64,000 nt of DNA from Leptospira johnsonii (GCF_003112675.1 NZ_BFAY01000011.1:1364001-1428000); one strand, 5' to 3'. Numbered from the stretch's first letter, positions 27,565-37,317 are shown. The notes: generated by a model not told the origin, from the letters alone. Numbers and translations are program-made.

Positions 27565-28695
27565 CTATTGTCCTACGCAAACGATATTACGTCTTTGAGC
27601 ACACGAAGTCTGGATCACTTGAGCAGGATCCGTAGTTGTCATTTCCGCAATAGAGTTTCCGTTTACTGCAGAAAGAACTCCTTGGGTTCCGGTTGCAGTG
27701 GCAGAATACCAAGAAGAATAAGGCGCTCCGGATGGTTGTAACGATGCACACTGAGTTTGTGTAGGAGTATCAGTTGTCCAATCTATGGAACTGAAACCAG
27801 TCCAAATTTTACCTGTTGTTCCGAGAGCATTTGTCCACTGATCTGCATTTGCAAAGCCGATCGTAGTAGAAGAACTGAAACTATATGCTAACTTCTTGCC
27901 GCTCTGGCTGAAATATTTACGGAACGAACTGAATACCCAATCGGTGGATGGATTTCTGAGATTTCCACTCGGACTATAACTTACCGCGATCATCGCCTTG
28001 TAACCTACATCCTTATTAATACCGTCAGGAATATTAGAATTACATATATTGTCCGCTACCTCTATCGGGCCTGCGAAAGTTAGATTATCGATCCCCTTTT
28101 TAGCAAAGTTCCCAAGGTATCCTGCTCCATTATTTGTTGCGACGAAGATACATTTATCAGAATCATTTACCTTAACTTTAAATGTCTGAGAAATTCCGGA
28201 CGCTACATCTACTGCAACAAGATCATAGTAATTATTGATACAATTTTCGTCGGATAGGGAATTGATTTGGAATCCACCTTTATAATCGAAGTTGGAGTTT
28301 TGAGGGTTCGGCCCGAAATCCACGGTAAGATAATCCTGATACCCCCCTTGGTCCGGATTATAATCAGTTACGAAGGTAAGATTATCATTTCTATAAAACC
28401 TGAATTGGATGGTACTTCCGTCGGAAGGAGGATTTTGCACTCCGAACAAAATATCCGCCGCATCGTTTTCATCTACGCTAAGAATGGTTTCTCCCTCGTT
28501 CAAAAAAGGTTCGATCGGATAAGGGGGAAGCGTAACGAATAAATTCCAGAAGATAGAGGGATCTATAGTGATCGCGCCTGCTAAGCTAGGCTTACTTCCA
28601 TCTAGGGCTGTGGATTCCGCATTATTACACTTGGAAATCCATAAAGTAAGACATAATAGAATGAAAGCCGTCCTTAATGATTTAGATCCTTTCAT
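27565..28695 (-). CDS. DUF1554-domain lipoprotein, 376 aa
   Basis: The start at 28695 is set by the signal peptide: a basic 'MKGSKSLRTA', a hydrophobic core and Cys23 in 'LWISKC'. An upstream in-frame stretch would overlap the next gene and is not coding. The mature end is 'CNNAESTALDGSKPSLAGA'. Residues 70-175 are a Calx-beta/Ig-like region. DUF1554 follows: 'CIFVATNNGAGYLGNF', 'VADNICNSNIPDG', 'YKAMIAVS', 'IWTGFSSIDW', and the end 'RRNIVCVGQ'. It is the middle member of the tandem set and closest in layout to its downstream neighbour at 26350. Surface exposure is inferred. Confidence 0.85.
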   Translation of the reverse strand: MKGSKSLRTAFILLCLTLWISKCNNAESTALDGSKPSLAGAITIDPSIFWNLFVTLPPYPIEPFLNEGETILSVDENDAADILFGVQNPPSDGSTIQFRFYRNDNLTFVTDYNPDQGGYQDYLTVDFGPNPQNSNFDYKGGFQINSLSDENCINNYYDLVAVDVASGISQTFKVKVNDSDKCIFVATNNGAGYLGNFAKKGIDNLTFAGPIEVADNICNSNIPDGINKDVGYKAMIAVSYSPSGNLRNPSTDWVFSSFRKYFSQSGKKLAYSFSSSTTIGFANADQWTNALGTTGKIWTGFSSIDWTTDTPTQTQCASLQPSGAPYSSWYSATATGTQGVLSAVNGNSIAEMTTTDPAQVIQTSCAQRRNIVCVGQ

Positions 28696-28783
28696 ATTTG
28701 CACCCGCCCGATCTCTCAGAGGAAAATACCCCTTAAAGTATGAAAACAGCCAAGCAGGAAAAAAATTGAACGATTTTTTTGGT

Positions 28784-29800
28784 TTAATCCGGGGAATAAA
28801 CGCAAATAAACGGCAGAGCCAAAGGAGCATCGCAACTAGAAAGAGTCATATAGGCAGCATCTCCGGTAACTACGCTCGAAGTGCCCAAGTTTCCACTAGA
28901 TGAACCGCTAGTATCCGTCCAACTTTCAGAGCCATTCAAACAGGTATTGCTGTCCATTCTTCCCCAACCTGAATGCATTCCAGTCCAATATTGTCCTGAA
29001 TCTATCAGAGGATTATCAAAGTCCGAACTTGGAGGCCAGATGCCACCAATGGAAAAAACTTTTACCCAAGTTCCGTCCCCTTTTTTACGAACGTATCTTT
29101 TATTAGTTCGGAAGAAGGAAGTAGAAGATAATGTTTCTCCAGGATTTCTATCTCCGTAGGTAGTGGAGAGAGCACCTACCATCGCTTTATAATAAGCAGG
29201 ATTTCTGGGTAGACCTTTTCCGCTCGCCAAGTTTTTACAATGATTATCCATTGCACCGAGCCCACCTAATTGAGCTACGGTTTTAGAGGAAGATTCGAAA
29301 ATACAATAATCCCCATCCTTTACGTTTACATCATATACGAAAGTATCTCCTGTAGAATCTTTCGTTATTCTGAAACTAAACTTGTCTCCTGCACGATCCA
29401 AGCAGTTATCATCATCTGCATTTAACGCAAAACCGATAGAATGAGTGCCTGTATTTGCGGGAAGAGTAAATGTATTATACCCCACAAAACTAGGCGAGGA
29501 TACTGTAGTATAACTTTCGATCTGCATCGTAAAATTCTCGTCTACGGCGCTTTGTTCCGAAAATGTAAGATCAATGGAAGTATTTCCCGCATCATACATA
29601 ATATTAGAAGAAAGTTGTGGAAGACCTTTGGGAACTGTCTCGGCTCCGATAATATTCGGTAAAACAACATTCAAAAGAACGCCGGCAGCACTGCTGCTGC
29701 CGTCCAAATTGATCGGGTTTGCCTGATTGCAAAAAGAGAATAGGGAGAATAACGATACGATCGGGATAAATCTGAAAAAAGTCTTTGGATTCAAATTCAT
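28784..29800 (-). CDS. DUF1554-domain lipoprotein, 338 aa
   Basis: The signal peptide ends at Cys24 ('SLFSFC'). The mature N-terminus is 'CNQANPINLDGSSSAAGVLL', again the shared pattern. A Calx-beta-like region (about 60-165) is followed by DUF1554: 'CIFESSSKTVAQLGGLGAMD', 'HCKNLASGKGLPRNP', 'YYKAMVGALS', 'YWTGMHSGWGRMD' and 'PLALPFICVYSPD'. The early CIFxxx core lacks the 'VATN' of the two neighbours, so this copy is the most diverged. It is the first gene of the tandem cluster in the direction of transcription. The 88-base gap to the next copy leaves room for its own promoter. Confidence 0.84.
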   Translation of the reverse strand: MNLNPKTFFRFIPIVSLFSLFSFCNQANPINLDGSSSAAGVLLNVVLPNIIGAETVPKGLPQLSSNIMYDAGNTSIDLTFSEQSAVDENFTMQIESYTTVSSPSFVGYNTFTLPANTGTHSIGFALNADDDNCLDRAGDKFSFRITKDSTGDTFVYDVNVKDGDYCIFESSSKTVAQLGGLGAMDNHCKNLASGKGLPRNPAYYKAMVGALSTTYGDRNPGETLSSTSFFRTNKRYVRKKGDGTWVKVFSIGGIWPPSSDFDNPLIDSGQYWTGMHSGWGRMDSNTCLNGSESWTDTSGSSSGNLGTSSVVTGDAAYMTLSSCDAPLALPFICVYSPD

Positions 29801-29915
29801 AGTTCTAGGTTAGGTAATTTCTTTTTAGGGATCACAAATCAAATTGCGAGTTTTTGCTCACTTTTTTTCGGATTTATAGAGCGAACAGCGTTTATTACTA
29901 GAAAAAATTTATCCC

Positions 29916-31940
29916 TTAAGATTTATCTACTTTTCTTACTTTATCAATTTCCTTTCGGAAAGATTCGTACGGATCATCGGGATCCACCTTTCCTTTTTGA
30001 GGAGTTGTTTTATCTGAAGAAGATTTGTGAGAAGTAAACCATTCGTCCACATGTTTGATTACTTTTGCAATCCGACTTCTGTTATCTTCTTCCTCTGCGG
30101 TCCGGACTTTGTTTTGCAGGACTTCCATTCTTTCGGATAGTATTCTATGTAATTCTCTGGCTTTGTTCCTAAAGGATTCGTTTGCCGGATAACAAAGGAT
30201 TTGGTCCATTCTTTCCTTTCCTTTTTCCCAGGTTATAAAAACGAACTTTTCCCGCTCCAAAATTTGGTAATATAGATCCGCGGAGTATTCTCCTACATTT
30301 CCTTGGATCTCAGAAACGGTAGGCGGAACACTACGTCTAAAATAAAACTCATCCATTGCAGAAGAAATTTTAGATTTCTGTTCTGCCGAGCGGATCTTTT
30401 CTTCTTCTTTGATCTTTTCTTGGATCTTTGCCTGCTCTTCTTTTTTGGAAGTCTCGTGATTTCTGGCCTTGAGTATGTTTTGTTGCCCTTTGATCTTTTC
30501 TTTTGCTTGGGCAAAGAATACGTCTTGGAATATTCTTCCTATTCCCAAAAGATCCAGAATTGTATAATACCAAGGGAAATAATCTAAATAACCTTTTCTT
30601 AATACTTTTCCGTAAGCTCTTACCAGATCTGGTTCTCGGAAGATCGATTTGATCTGAGGCTCGTTGGATTCTACAAGCTGTCGGATACATAGGATTTTCC
30701 AAGTTTCTACGTTTGTGGCAGCTCCCAAACTAAGGATAATCTGTCTGACGCTGTTCGGATTTTTATGAAAGAATGCATGGATAGTGGTGGTTTTGGTTTC
30801 CCAGGTGGAATAACCGATCTCTAGATCGTCTATCAGCATTCTTTTTAATTCTTCCGGATAAGATTTGAATTCTTTGTCCGGGACTAAGAGCACTTTCTTT
30901 TCCCAAGAACCCGATTCTGAGAGAAGATTCTTTTTGATATCGTGGAATCTATTCCTGTCTTTTTCTGCGGATTGTTTATGAAGTTCTTTTTCTGCAAGCT
31001 CGGAAAGGCTCCGAACTAAAACCACACTCAACATTCCAGGATTTCCCGGACTTGGACTGCCTGGTAGAGCTCTTGCAAAGGCTTCTGCTCTTTCTATTTT
31101 GAATTTTGTAGTATCCGGATTGGAAGTATTAGAATAATATAATTTTTCTTCCATGGCGATCTTTTGGAATTCTTCCGTTAGAACATGGCGTAATTGTTTT
31201 GTTCCTTTGGATTGGATAAAATCGTCTATGTAGTCCATGATCTCGACAGCCTCTTTCGAATTTTTGATTCCGAAGAGTCCGTATCCGGGAACATCTATGA
31301 CTCTTCCTTTTTTATGAAGATCGTCCTCTAATTCGAATAAGAAATCCTTAATGAATTCAGCATTTGCAGGAATTCGGAAATGTTCATTATGGAATGACTG
31401 TCTTAAATATAAAAATAACTGAGGAAATGGAGCTTCTTTTCTTGCTCCCCATTCTAGATCTGATTCCAGATTTTCCCAAAGTAGGGTTTTATTTGTTTCC
31501 GGCTTTCGATCTAGATAACTTAAGAGGGAAGAAACGGAATAATCCAGAAGTTCTAGATAGATCCTACTCAGATCCAAAGATTCCGCTTCCGGAAAAGAAG
31601 CGTAACAAGGAAGTGCTTCGGGTTGTTTTTCAGCACTATCACTGATCAGATACGCAAGCTGAGAAACTGTGCCGTCTTCCAACAGGCGTTTTAAGTGAAG
31701 ATCGATATCTTTAGGGCTTAACTCCCCAACTTCTGGAACTCTATGATGAGGTTCGAATAATTGCCTCTTCTTTACGTTTTTGAAAGATGTCGCTGCCGAA
31801 ATCGCTTTGTATACGGAGTGAGTTATCTTGTCGTTCATGTAGTAACTCACTACTTCGTTTAACTTCTTAACTTTTAAAAAGTTGGGAACGGCTGCATTGC
31901 CTGTATGTGGATCTAAGGGTTTGGGACCTTTTGCGTTCAT
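29916..31940 (-). CDS. hypothetical protein, 674 aa, with charged coiled coil
   Basis: I do not recognise a family. It is a large cytoplasmic protein without signal peptide or membrane segment, mostly predicted helical. 'LSVVLVRSLSELAEKELHKQS' (split) lies mid-protein, and a strongly charged coiled coil occupies about residues 475-525 (Lys/Glu repeats). It ends in a low-complexity basic/acidic tail ('DKTTPQKGKVDPDDPYESF'). No catalytic motif was seen. It is a lone gene on its strand, upstream of the lipoprotein cluster and divergent from gpmI across about 240 bases. Codon use matches the chromosome, so it looks like a native lineage-specific gene. Confidence 0.75.
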   Translation of the reverse strand: MNAKGPKPLDPHTGNAAVPNFLKVKKLNEVVSYYMNDKITHSVYKAISAATSFKNVKKRQLFEPHHRVPEVGELSPKDIDLHLKRLLEDGTVSQLAYLISDSAEKQPEALPCYASFPEAESLDLSRIYLELLDYSVSSLLSYLDRKPETNKTLLWENLESDLEWGARKEAPFPQLFLYLRQSFHNEHFRIPANAEFIKDFLFELEDDLHKKGRVIDVPGYGLFGIKNSKEAVEIMDYIDDFIQSKGTKQLRHVLTEEFQKIAMEEKLYYSNTSNPDTTKFKIERAEAFARALPGSPSPGNPGMLSVVLVRSLSELAEKELHKQSAEKDRNRFHDIKKNLLSESGSWEKKVLLVPDKEFKSYPEELKRMLIDDLEIGYSTWETKTTTIHAFFHKNPNSVRQIILSLGAATNVETWKILCIRQLVESNEPQIKSIFREPDLVRAYGKVLRKGYLDYFPWYYTILDLLGIGRIFQDVFFAQAKEKIKGQQNILKARNHETSKKEEQAKIQEKIKEEEKIRSAEQKSKISSAMDEFYFRRSVPPTVSEIQGNVGEYSADLYYQILEREKFVFITWEKGKERMDQILCYPANESFRNKARELHRILSERMEVLQNKVRTAEEEDNRSRIAKVIKHVDEWFTSHKSSSDKTTPQKGKVDPDDPYESFRKEIDKVRKVDKS

Positions 31941-32183
31941 CTTTGTCTATAAATAATTAAATATTAAGAATTTAGCATATAGTTGCGGAAAAGTATCCAC
32001 GTAAAGATATGAATATCCCTGAGGATACTCAAAACCATCATATAATGCATTCTAATCGCTTCCACCGAAAAACCTAAATCCTTCTTCTTTTTCGATAAAA
32101 CCCATATAAACCGAAGGACGTATGCCAAAGTCCCTATGTGAATCCTCTTGACGAAGCATAGGGAAGAGCTTTCCTGGAATAGA

Positions 32184-33824
32184 ATGCAACTGAAGAAAAA
32201 GACTCCCTTCTCTCCCAAAAAGCTATTATTCGTAATTTTAGACGGCGTAGGTTATACTCCTAAAGGACCCGAATTCGGGAACGCGATTGCAGGCGCCAAT
32301 CTTCCTTTCCTCAATAAACTTTGGAAAGAATCTCCCACCATACTTTTGAAAGCACATGGAACCGCTGTTGGAATGCCTTCTGATGAGGACATGGGCAACT
32401 CCGAAGTAGGTCATAATGTATTGGGCTGCGGGCGTATTTTCGATCAGGGTGCTAAGCTGGTCAATAACTCTATCGCCGAAGGACTGTTATTCGAAGGAAA
32501 AGCTTGGAAAGAAATTGTCGAAAATACCAAGACTAAAAATTCCACACTTCATTTGATCGGCTTGTTCTCAGACGGAAACGTTCACGCGCATATCGATCAT
32601 ACAAAGTCTTTGATACAAGCTGCGATCCAGGAGAAGGTTCCAAAGATCAGATTGCACATTCTTCTAGACGGAAGGGACGTGCCTGAAAAATCTGCATTAG
32701 ATTATCTGACCCCTTTCGAAGAATGGCTAACCACTCTTAGGTCTAAAGGTGCTGACGTAAAGGTCGCATCCGGCGGTGGAAGAATGACCATCACCATGGA
32801 CCGTTACGAAGCGGATTGGTCCATGGTAGAGAGAGGCTGGAAGATCCATGTTCATGGAGAAGGTAGAGCTTTCCCTGATGCAAAGACCGCAATCGAAACT
32901 TTTAGAAAAGAAGATCCTGCTGTGATCGATCAATATCTTCCAAGTTTTGTGGTAGAAGAATCTGGAAAGCCGGTCGGAAAAATTCTGAGCGGAGATTCTG
33001 TAGTATTTACAAATTTCAGAGGGGATAGAGCGATTGAGATCTCCCAAGCATTCACCCAGAAAAATTTTGATAAATTCGATAGAGGAAATTTCCCTGAAGT
33101 ATGTTACGCAGGGATGATGCAGTACGACGGGGACCTACAATTACCTGAACGCTTTTTAGTAAGTCCTCCTGCGATTGATCGCACCTTGGGCGAATATATG
33201 GCCAAATCCGGGATCAACCAATACGCGTTATCCGAAACACAGAAATATGGACACGTGACTTTCTTCTGGAATGGAAATCGTTCCGGAAAATTTGACTCCA
33301 AAAGTGAAGAATATAAGGAAATTCCTTCCGATGTAATTCCATTCGATCAAACACCTGAAATGAAAGCACAAGCGATTACTGCAGAACTCGAAAGAGTTTT
33401 AGGAGAAAATCATTCTGACTTCTATAGGATTAATTTCCCGAACGGAGACATGGTAGGTCATACTGGAAATTATCCGGCAACAGTTAAGGCTATGGAATTC
33501 TTGGACGGATGTATGGGTCGTCTTGCAGAAGCATGCAAAAAAAATAATGTAGTTCTATTGGTAAGTGCGGACCACGGGAACGCTGATGAGATGTACCAAT
33601 TGGACAAAAAGGGAAATGTGCAGAAGGACAAGGAAGGCAAACCTGTTCCTAAAACTTCTCATACCTTAAATCCTGTTCCTTTTAGCGTTTTGGACCCTGA
33701 GAACAAGATCAAATTAAGAACAGACTTGCAAGAACCTGGACTGGCTAACGTTGCTGCCACGATCTTAGATATAATGGGATACGAAACCCCCGAAGGATAT
33801 CATCCTAGTTTAATAGCAAAATAA
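32184..33824 (+). CDS. gpmI: 2,3-bisphosphoglycerate-independent phosphoglycerate mutase
   Basis: This enzyme interconverts 3- and 2-phosphoglycerate in glycolysis and gluconeogenesis without the bisphosphate cofactor. It belongs to the alkaline phosphatase superfamily. It shows the metal-binding '[11 protein letters not shown]' start, the phosphoserine loop '[15 protein letters not shown]', '[16 protein letters not shown]', '[15 protein letters not shown]', '[14 protein letters not shown]' with the catalytic Arg, and the second metal site '[12 protein letters not shown]' plus '[11 protein letters not shown]'. The length, 546 aa, is slightly above the usual ~510. The ATG at 32184 is chosen; a TTG at 32148 would add 12 atypical residues. 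It is convergent with the next lipoprotein gene, with two bases between the stops. Confidence 0.95.
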   Translation: MQLKKKTPFSPKKLLFVILDGVGYTPKGPEFGNAIAGANLPFLNKLWKESPTILLKAHGTAVGMPSDEDMGNSEVGHNVLGCGRIFDQGAKLVNNSIAEGLLFEGKAWKEIVENTKTKNSTLHLIGLFSDGNVHAHIDHTKSLIQAAIQEKVPKIRLHILLDGRDVPEKSALDYLTPFEEWLTTLRSKGADVKVASGGGRMTITMDRYEADWSMVERGWKIHVHGEGRAFPDAKTAIETFRKEDPAVIDQYLPSFVVEESGKPVGKILSGDSVVFTNFRGDRAIEISQAFTQKNFDKFDRGNFPEVCYAGMMQYDGDLQLPERFLVSPPAIDRTLGEYMAKSGINQYALSETQKYGHVTFFWNGNRSGKFDSKSEEYKEIPSDVIPFDQTPEMKAQAITAELERVLGENHSDFYRINFPNGDMVGHTGNYPATVKAMEFLDGCMGRLAEACKKNNVVLLVSADHGNADEMYQLDKKGNVQKDKEGKPVPKTSHTLNPVPFSVLDPENKIKLRTDLQEPGLANVAATILDIMGYETPEGYHPSLIAK

Positions 33825-33826
33825 GA

Positions 33827-35368
33827 TCAATCGCTTACGCAGTGTAACGCGTAACCTAGGCTTTTATCGAATTGGTTTAGGCTTCCATACATGAATACTA
33901 CTGTTCTCGCAAACTGATCCATTGGAGAACCTGTAATTCCTTTAGATGCGGTCCAAGTTGCAGGAGAAACTGGGTTGGGAAATGCAGTGGTGTTTATATA
34001 CGGATCTGCACCTCCTTCTACCAAAGAATATAGTTCCTCCGCTCTAGGAAGTCTCCAGTTTTCCCGGTCTGCATAACCTATTCCTGGTCCATGTATGGTG
34101 TTCAGGTAGGCACATCCATCTAACGCAGATCCCCAAGAAATATTTGTAGCAGAACCTGATGCACAACCCGGTCCACTTCTTCCTTCCCAACAAGTTTTCC
34201 AAACAAGTCCAGTGGAAGTATCGGTAGTGGTAACATCCAAAGTATAAGTTCCATGTGTAGTCGGACCGGAATAGACCTGACCTCCGGTAACAGTGGCTCC
34301 GGTCGTGGTAGTAAAAGTAGATTGATGACTCACTGAGTTTCCCGCTTCGTCTTGTAAAGAGCTGGAAGGAATGGTCCAACGGATTTGGGATTCTTCCGGA
34401 AAATAAACCCAGCTTACGGTAATGACTAAGGTTTGAGAGTCCTGCCAATCGAATATTGTATTGCTGTTCGGAATTGTAACCCATGAGGTTCCATTATAAA
34501 TCTCTGTGGTCATGGTCATAGTGAGACCGGTGTTCATGGGTTCCGCAAAACTCAGACTAAGTGATCCAGGAGAAAGAGCGACTCCAGTGGTACCGTCACT
34601 CGGATTAGATGCAGAAATCGTTGGAGTAACAGTATCCACAGTTACGTCAGAAGTGGAAACAGCGGATACATTCCCCGCCTTATCTCTTGCCAGATATTTG
34701 AAAGATGTAGTACTATTTGCTGGTACATTGATAGCAGTAGAATATTGCGTTCCTGTATTTACTGTCCCAGTCGCTCCGTCTATATCGGGAGTAGAAGTAT
34801 CGGTAACATATGCTACTTTGTCGCAACCCGCTCCTCCAGTATCCGAACAAAGAATAGAAACATTTTGAGAAGAAGTATAAGCACCACCTGCTGGATTCGT
34901 GCTCACAGTGGGATAACTATCATCCCGAACGATCTTGAAAATCCCGGACCCAGTTATATCTTCTTCCGGGTCGGTCACGCAAACTCGAACATGACTTGCT
35001 CCCAAAGGAAGAAGGCTCGCATTGATCGTGGTGATATTATCTGTGTTTGCTATAGCAGTTCCTGTGATCAAACTTGTACCACTTGTGCAAGAGTCTGCAT
35101 CTATGCGAACATCATAAGGTCCGGCAGTATCCGATCTCCATGTGAGATCAGAAGAGGTAACTGCTCCAGGATTATTACTTACGAATTTTGCGCTAAGGCT
35201 GCCGCTGACAGCTGGGCCTGGAAGACATACATCTAATTCTCCCAAGATACAACGAACAAAGGTTGTCTCCCACCAAGCATCCGAAAAAGGGATGGCTGGG
35301 TTATGCACTTCTATAGGTTTGCATAACATTCCGAATCCAACTAAAAATATTAAAAAGCGAGCCCGCAT
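33827..35368 (-). CDS. lipoprotein with Ig-like domains and DUF1566 C-terminus, 513 aa
   Basis: The signal peptide has its lipid cysteine at about residue 16 ('GFGMLC'). Domains in order: a region of about 100 residues (60-150); a chitobiase-C-like repeat ('VSTNPAGGAYTSSQNVSIL', ending 'YLARDKAGNVSAVSTSDVTVD') at about 155-245; an SbsA-type Big_5 domain ('TPTISASNPSDGTTGVALSP') at about 247-355; and a DUF1566/Lcl-C domain at the end ('TGLVWKTCWEGRSGPGC', 'ALDGCAYLNTIHGPGIGY', 'NWRLPRAEELYSLVEGG'). This architecture is common in spirochaetal surface lipoproteins and suggests an adhesin- or lectin-like role (inference). Tail to tail with gpmI. Confidence 0.83.
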   Translation of the reverse strand: MRARFLIFLVGFGMLCKPIEVHNPAIPFSDAWWETTFVRCILGELDVCLPGPAVSGSLSAKFVSNNPGAVTSSDLTWRSDTAGPYDVRIDADSCTSGTSLITGTAIANTDNITTINASLLPLGASHVRVCVTDPEEDITGSGIFKIVRDDSYPTVSTNPAGGAYTSSQNVSILCSDTGGAGCDKVAYVTDTSTPDIDGATGTVNTGTQYSTAINVPANSTTSFKYLARDKAGNVSAVSTSDVTVDTVTPTISASNPSDGTTGVALSPGSLSLSFAEPMNTGLTMTMTTEIYNGTSWVTIPNSNTIFDWQDSQTLVITVSWVYFPEESQIRWTIPSSSLQDEAGNSVSHQSTFTTTTGATVTGGQVYSGPTTHGTYTLDVTTTDTSTGLVWKTCWEGRSGPGCASGSATNISWGSALDGCAYLNTIHGPGIGYADRENWRLPRAEELYSLVEGGADPYINTTAFPNPVSPATWTASKGITGSPMDQFARTVVFMYGSLNQFDKSLGYALHCVSD

Positions 35369-35513
35369 ATTGTTATCTTGAGAGTGGGTTTACTAACAAA
35401 AGGACGAATTTATCCTCTGATCTATTTCCACTTAGTAAATAAGTTTTTAACACTTATATCCCTATCTCATCGGGGATAATCCTCCGACAAAAAAAAGTAT
35501 CCCATTCCTGATT

Positions 35514-36245
35514 TCAGGCTTTTTTTGTCGGTTTTTCTTTCTTTTTAGAAGTTAGGGGCGGGCGGACCTTAGAAAATCCTTCCCATAACATTTCAGCAGA
35601 TTGTTCCAAAAGAGAAGTTTCTATGTGATTCTCCTGGATCCGATGAAACCGTAGGATTCCAGTAAAAGAGCCAAGAATGAGATAAGGATAAAGTTGTTTG
35701 AGATTTTTATCGTTCTCTGCAGGTTCAAAGTATTCTGAAATTTTTTGTTTTAAGGCCACAGCCTCTTTCGTGCTTTCCTCATCCAGTATGTAAGAAGATA
35801 GATTTCTTTCTATCATGATCAACTGGTCGAATTTTCCTTGGGAGAATAGTCCAAGCCCTTTCCAAAAATCAAAAAACTGTTCTTTCGCGGATAAGCTCTT
35901 AGAGATAGATTTATCTAAGAACTCGGAAAATTCTTGGACTGAGATCCGAAAAGCCTCGTTGAAAAGATGGTCCTTGTTCCGGTAGTGGCGGTATACTGTG
36001 CCGACTCCTACTTTTGCGTGAGCGGAAATTTCAGGGATCCTTGTTTCGAAAAATCCTCTTTCTGCAAATAACTTAAGAGCGGAACGAATGATCCTCTCTT
36101 TGGACTCGTCTTGTCTTTTGTGAAATCTTTCTTCTGCCGATTCCTTGTCGGTTTGATATTTCGGGTCCTGATCGGGTGTGACCTCTGGGTCCGAGGGAAT
36201 ATCTATGTTTTCTGATAAAGGACTATTTTCCATTTGGGCAAGCAT
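35514..36245 (-). CDS. TetR-family transcriptional regulator
   Basis: This is a TetR regulator with an unusual acidic N-terminal arm of about 45 residues before the HTH. The HTH begins at 'RIIRSALKLFAERGFFETRI' (split), then 'PEISAHAKVGVGTVYRHYRNKDHLF', the classic TetR DNA-binding pattern. The C-terminus is a helical ligand domain ending in a Lys-rich tail. Starts are ambiguous: ATG at 36245 (AGGA about 11 bases upstream) or at 36233. It borders the AT-rich patch, with about 510 bases to the next gene upstream. The HTH resembles that of the TetR at 38499, so the two could be distant paralogues. Confidence 0.85.
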   Translation of the reverse strand: MLAQMENSPLSENIDIPSDPEVTPDQDPKYQTDKESAEERFHKRQDESKERIIRSALKLFAERGFFETRIPEISAHAKVGVGTVYRHYRNKDHLFNEAFRISVQEFSEFLDKSISKSLSAKEQFFDFWKGLGLFSQGKFDQLIMIERNLSSYILDEESTKEAVALKQKISEYFEPAENDKNLKQLYPYLILGSFTGILRFHRIQENHIETSLLEQSAEMLWEGFSKVRPPLTSKKKEKPTKKA

Positions 36246-36757
36246 TCTTAAATTTTTCCTCAATGGTCTCGTTCTCTTTTAAGAATTTCCTTAGTTTAGT
36301 ATTAAGTTTTTTTAATTCTTCTCTTTGGAACTGACTCATTTATATTTCTCAGGATCGGAGATGCGAGTTTAACTATTAGTAAATTTGAATACAACGACTT
36401 AGTAATAAAAAATATGCAATTTTCCTATTATTAAGTTGTTATACCTAATTAAGAATGTGCCGAGTTTATTTTCTCTGAAAAAATAAATAATCCAATTTTG
36501 CAGATTGAATTATTTAGAACAAAGATTGTAATATTCCGAGGATCTATAACATTAGTTTTCCGGACCCAGCATTCTAAACCTATTGTAATAAATCAAAAAA
36601 ATAGATAACTGAACTGAAATTTGGGAACAGTAGTTATCATTATTAATAATGATTTACTCGCACCAGCAGGTTTAATATCGGTTCCATGAAAGGTACAAAA
36701 TATACGTAATCAAGTAAAAAAATGTACAAAAAGTACTTTTTTGTCTAAGGATCAAAA
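36246..36757. other. AT-rich gene-free stretch
   Basis: This stretch of more than 500 bases separates a TetR gene (minus) from an orphan gene (plus). It is visibly richer in A and T than the flanking sequence. I found no plausible ORF, tRNA or insertion-sequence end in it. Its last ~65 bases hold short repeats and a palindrome, listed separately. Confidence 0.6.
36693..36741 (+). promoter_or_regulatory. direct repeats and palindrome upstream of the 177-aa gene
   Basis: GTACAAAA occurs twice (36693-36700 and 36724-36731). The second copy overlaps a 14-bp palindrome, AAAAAGTACTTTTT (36728-36741), 16 bases ahead of the ATG. AAGGA at about 36747 is the ribosome-binding site. The layout fits an operator for autoregulation by the HTH-like product (inferred). 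Confidence 0.4.
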
Positions 36758-37291
36758 ATGAAGAAAGTTAAGGACCCTGAAACATTAAAACCTTCCCGGG
36801 CCCTAGGATCTGAAGGTAAACGGCTGTTACATGCGGTGCATCAATATGGAATACAGCGAGCGGTCGAAAGAGTAAATATTACCCAGCATACCTTTCAGAG
36901 ATGGGCGCGAAATGATGATAAAATAGAGGAATTAATCTTAAATGAGCTCTTAATTCAGCTAGGAATATCAAAAACTTACATTAAAACCGGCAAAGGTATC
37001 TGGCAGGCCACCACCGAAGAGCAGATGTCAATTTTTGGCGACCTAGTGACTGATCTTGTTAAGTCACAAAAAGTAAAAGAAGACGTTCAGATGAAGAGGG
37101 TTATCGATCTAACCCTTAAATTGGAATTAAGTGATAAAGAACTGCTGATCAACGTGTGTCATAAGCTATTGCAAGAAAAGAAAAATAAGAATTTACGATC
37201 TGTAATCTCACTGATTTTGAATTTACCTCGATCCTCTTATGAATCGGCATACAAACAATTATTGAGCTTAGAAAAGAAAGTATACGATTAA
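36758..37291 (+). CDS. putative DNA-binding protein, 177 aa, unknown family
   Basis: Residues 15-55 look like a helix-turn-helix: 'GSEGKRLLHAVHQYGIQRAV', then 'RVNITQHTFQRWARND', where the second helix resembles the recognition helix of MerR/Xre-like or transposase-type HTHs. The remainder is helical and rich in Lys and Leu ('IDLTLKLELSDKELLINVC'). I cannot name a family. The start ATG has a good AAGGA at six bases. The gene is AT-rich compared with its neighbours and stands alone, suggesting recent acquisition or a lineage-specific regulator. It is convergent with a membrane protein, with a small hairpin between them. Confidence 0.62.
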   Translation: MKKVKDPETLKPSRALGSEGKRLLHAVHQYGIQRAVERVNITQHTFQRWARNDDKIEELILNELLIQLGISKTYIKTGKGIWQATTEEQMSIFGDLVTDLVKSQKVKEDVQMKRVIDLTLKLELSDKELLINVCHKLLQEKKNKNLRSVISLILNLPRSSYESAYKQLLSLEKKVYD

Positions 37292-37293
37292 TT

Positions 37294-37311
37294 GAAAGTA
37301 AGACTTTCTTT
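37294..37311. terminator. short hairpin between convergent genes
   Basis: GAAAGT/ACTTTC pair perfectly around AAG, followed by only TTT on the plus strand. It sits 3 bases after the stop of the 177-aa gene. A weak terminator at best. Confidence 0.35.
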
Positions 37312-37317
37312 ATAGAT

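Noticed and set aside
28696..28830. 45-residue extension of the middle DUF1554 lipoprotein
   Set aside because: It would overlap the upstream paralogue's 3' end and bury the signal peptide; the ATG at 28695 gives a normal lipoprotein signal.
32008..32080. 22-aa plus-strand ORF between the 674-aa gene and gpmI
   Set aside because: Too short, no ribosome-binding site and no terminator; cannot be told from chance.
35369..35513. Terminator of the TetR gene at 35514
   Set aside because: Only a 5-bp CCTGA/TCAGG stem overlapping the stop and a T-run ten bases away; too weak to list as a feature.
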